Positions 53,164-53,283 of a stretch of DNA of 53,283 nt are shown piece after piece. The notes beneath the pieces are model-generated. The model did no database searches. It had not been told where the DNA came from and worked only from the letters and a program-made list of their open reading frames with translations. Source of the DNA: an uncultured Verrucomicrobiales bacterium (GTDB lineage: Bacteria; Verrucomicrobiota; Verrucomicrobiia; Verrucomicrobiales; Akkermansiaceae); the NCBI GenBank assembly GCA_905478925.1, contig CAJQKQ010000054.1, positions 1 to 53,283 on the forward strand, given 5' to 3'. Numbering within the stretch: position 1 is the stretch's first letter; every line of letters begins with the position of its first letter. A program made the position numbers and the translations under genes.

Positions 53164-53283
53164 CGACCTTCGACCTTCGACCTTCGACCTTCGACCTTCG
53201 ACCTTCGACCTTCGACCTTCGACCTTCGACCTTCGACCTTCGACCTTCGACCTTCGACCTTCGACCTTCGACCTTCGACCTTC
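53164..53283. repeat. 7-bp tandem repeat (CGACCTT), at least 17 units, running off the window
   Basis: 120 bp of perfect CGACCTT units, 17 copies plus one base, still continuing at the last base. As 7 is not a multiple of 3, each forward frame reads the same heptapeptide unit RPSTFDL and each reverse frame KVEGRRS, with no stop in any frame. It begins 85 bp after the ftsW stop. A short hairpin (GGAGC...GCTCC, about 53099-53114) precedes it. Confidence 0.95.

Noticed and set aside
1..53283. tRNA, rRNA and riboswitch genes
   Set aside because: Intergenic gaps were read for cloverleaf ends and conserved cores; none was recognised. A covariance search could still find a small RNA.

Overview
This GC-rich window reads as chromosome from a Verrucomicrobiota-type Gram-negative bacterium. 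Gram-negative character follows from lpxB, from a murE with the meso-diaminopimelate motif (DNPR), and from secreted or inner-membrane proteins with periplasmic domains. The phylum is inferred from the gene mix: a eukaryote-like branching enzyme, a threonyl-tRNA synthetase without TGS domain, a LysM protein between murD and ftsW, and many palindromic intergenic repeats. No gene here proves the phylum. No tRNA, rRNA, transposase, integrase or CRISPR array was seen.

Layout. 1-9.4 kb: end of an NHL-repeat protein, a secreted two-domain GlcG/HbpS-like protein, then leftward metabolic genes (metY, an aldehyde dehydrogenase, an acetolactate-synthase-like enzyme, gdhA) and a rightward higBA toxin-antitoxin pair. 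9.5-13.2 kb: branching enzyme and a sodium:solute symporter. 13.2-19.3 kb: dnaA, a YqjD/YqjE/YqjK-like membrane trio and two tandem PilT-type ATPases. 19.4-27.4 kb (leftward): speA, amt, thrS, recQ, with a 218-bp MITE-like element between recQ and thrS. 27.9-37.6 kb: a CaCA antiporter, ftsH with a duplicated periplasmic domain, lpxB, a proline-rich exported protein, dprA and a TopB-like topoisomerase. 37.9-40.75 kb: trkA-trkH potassium uptake operon (leftward). 41.2-53.1 kb: a dcw cell wall and division cluster, mraZ-rsmH-ftsL-ftsI-murE-murF-mraY-murD-lysM-ftsW, tightly packed with several start/stop overlaps. The window ends inside a 7-bp tandem repeat.

The most unusual feature is in the 5' part of rsmH (41821-42349). 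Ten hairpins of two alternating types sit in one open frame with the methyltransferase and would encode a 217-residue N-terminal extension unknown in ordinary RsmH. The loops are nearly invariant (CGGGAC in type A, CTCCTGGCTGGTTGT in type B). The stems differ between copies but stay complementary, so selection or copying acts on the palindromes. Every copy is read in the same frame. This resembles an in-gene palindromic element family that has expanded inside an essential division operon.

The remaining intergenic space is rich in other palindromes: a 40-bp repeat present three times, inverted arms built of three short direct repeats, a 27-bp inverted repeat filling the ftsH/lpxB convergent gap, and a perfect 14-bp-stem hairpin at 958-989. 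How the pieces work together: the dcw cluster makes and polymerises lipid II under possible MraZ control; amt, gdhA and speA link ammonium uptake to glutamate and polyamines; trkAH and the antiporter handle ions; dprA, recQ, the topoisomerase and dnaA handle DNA.
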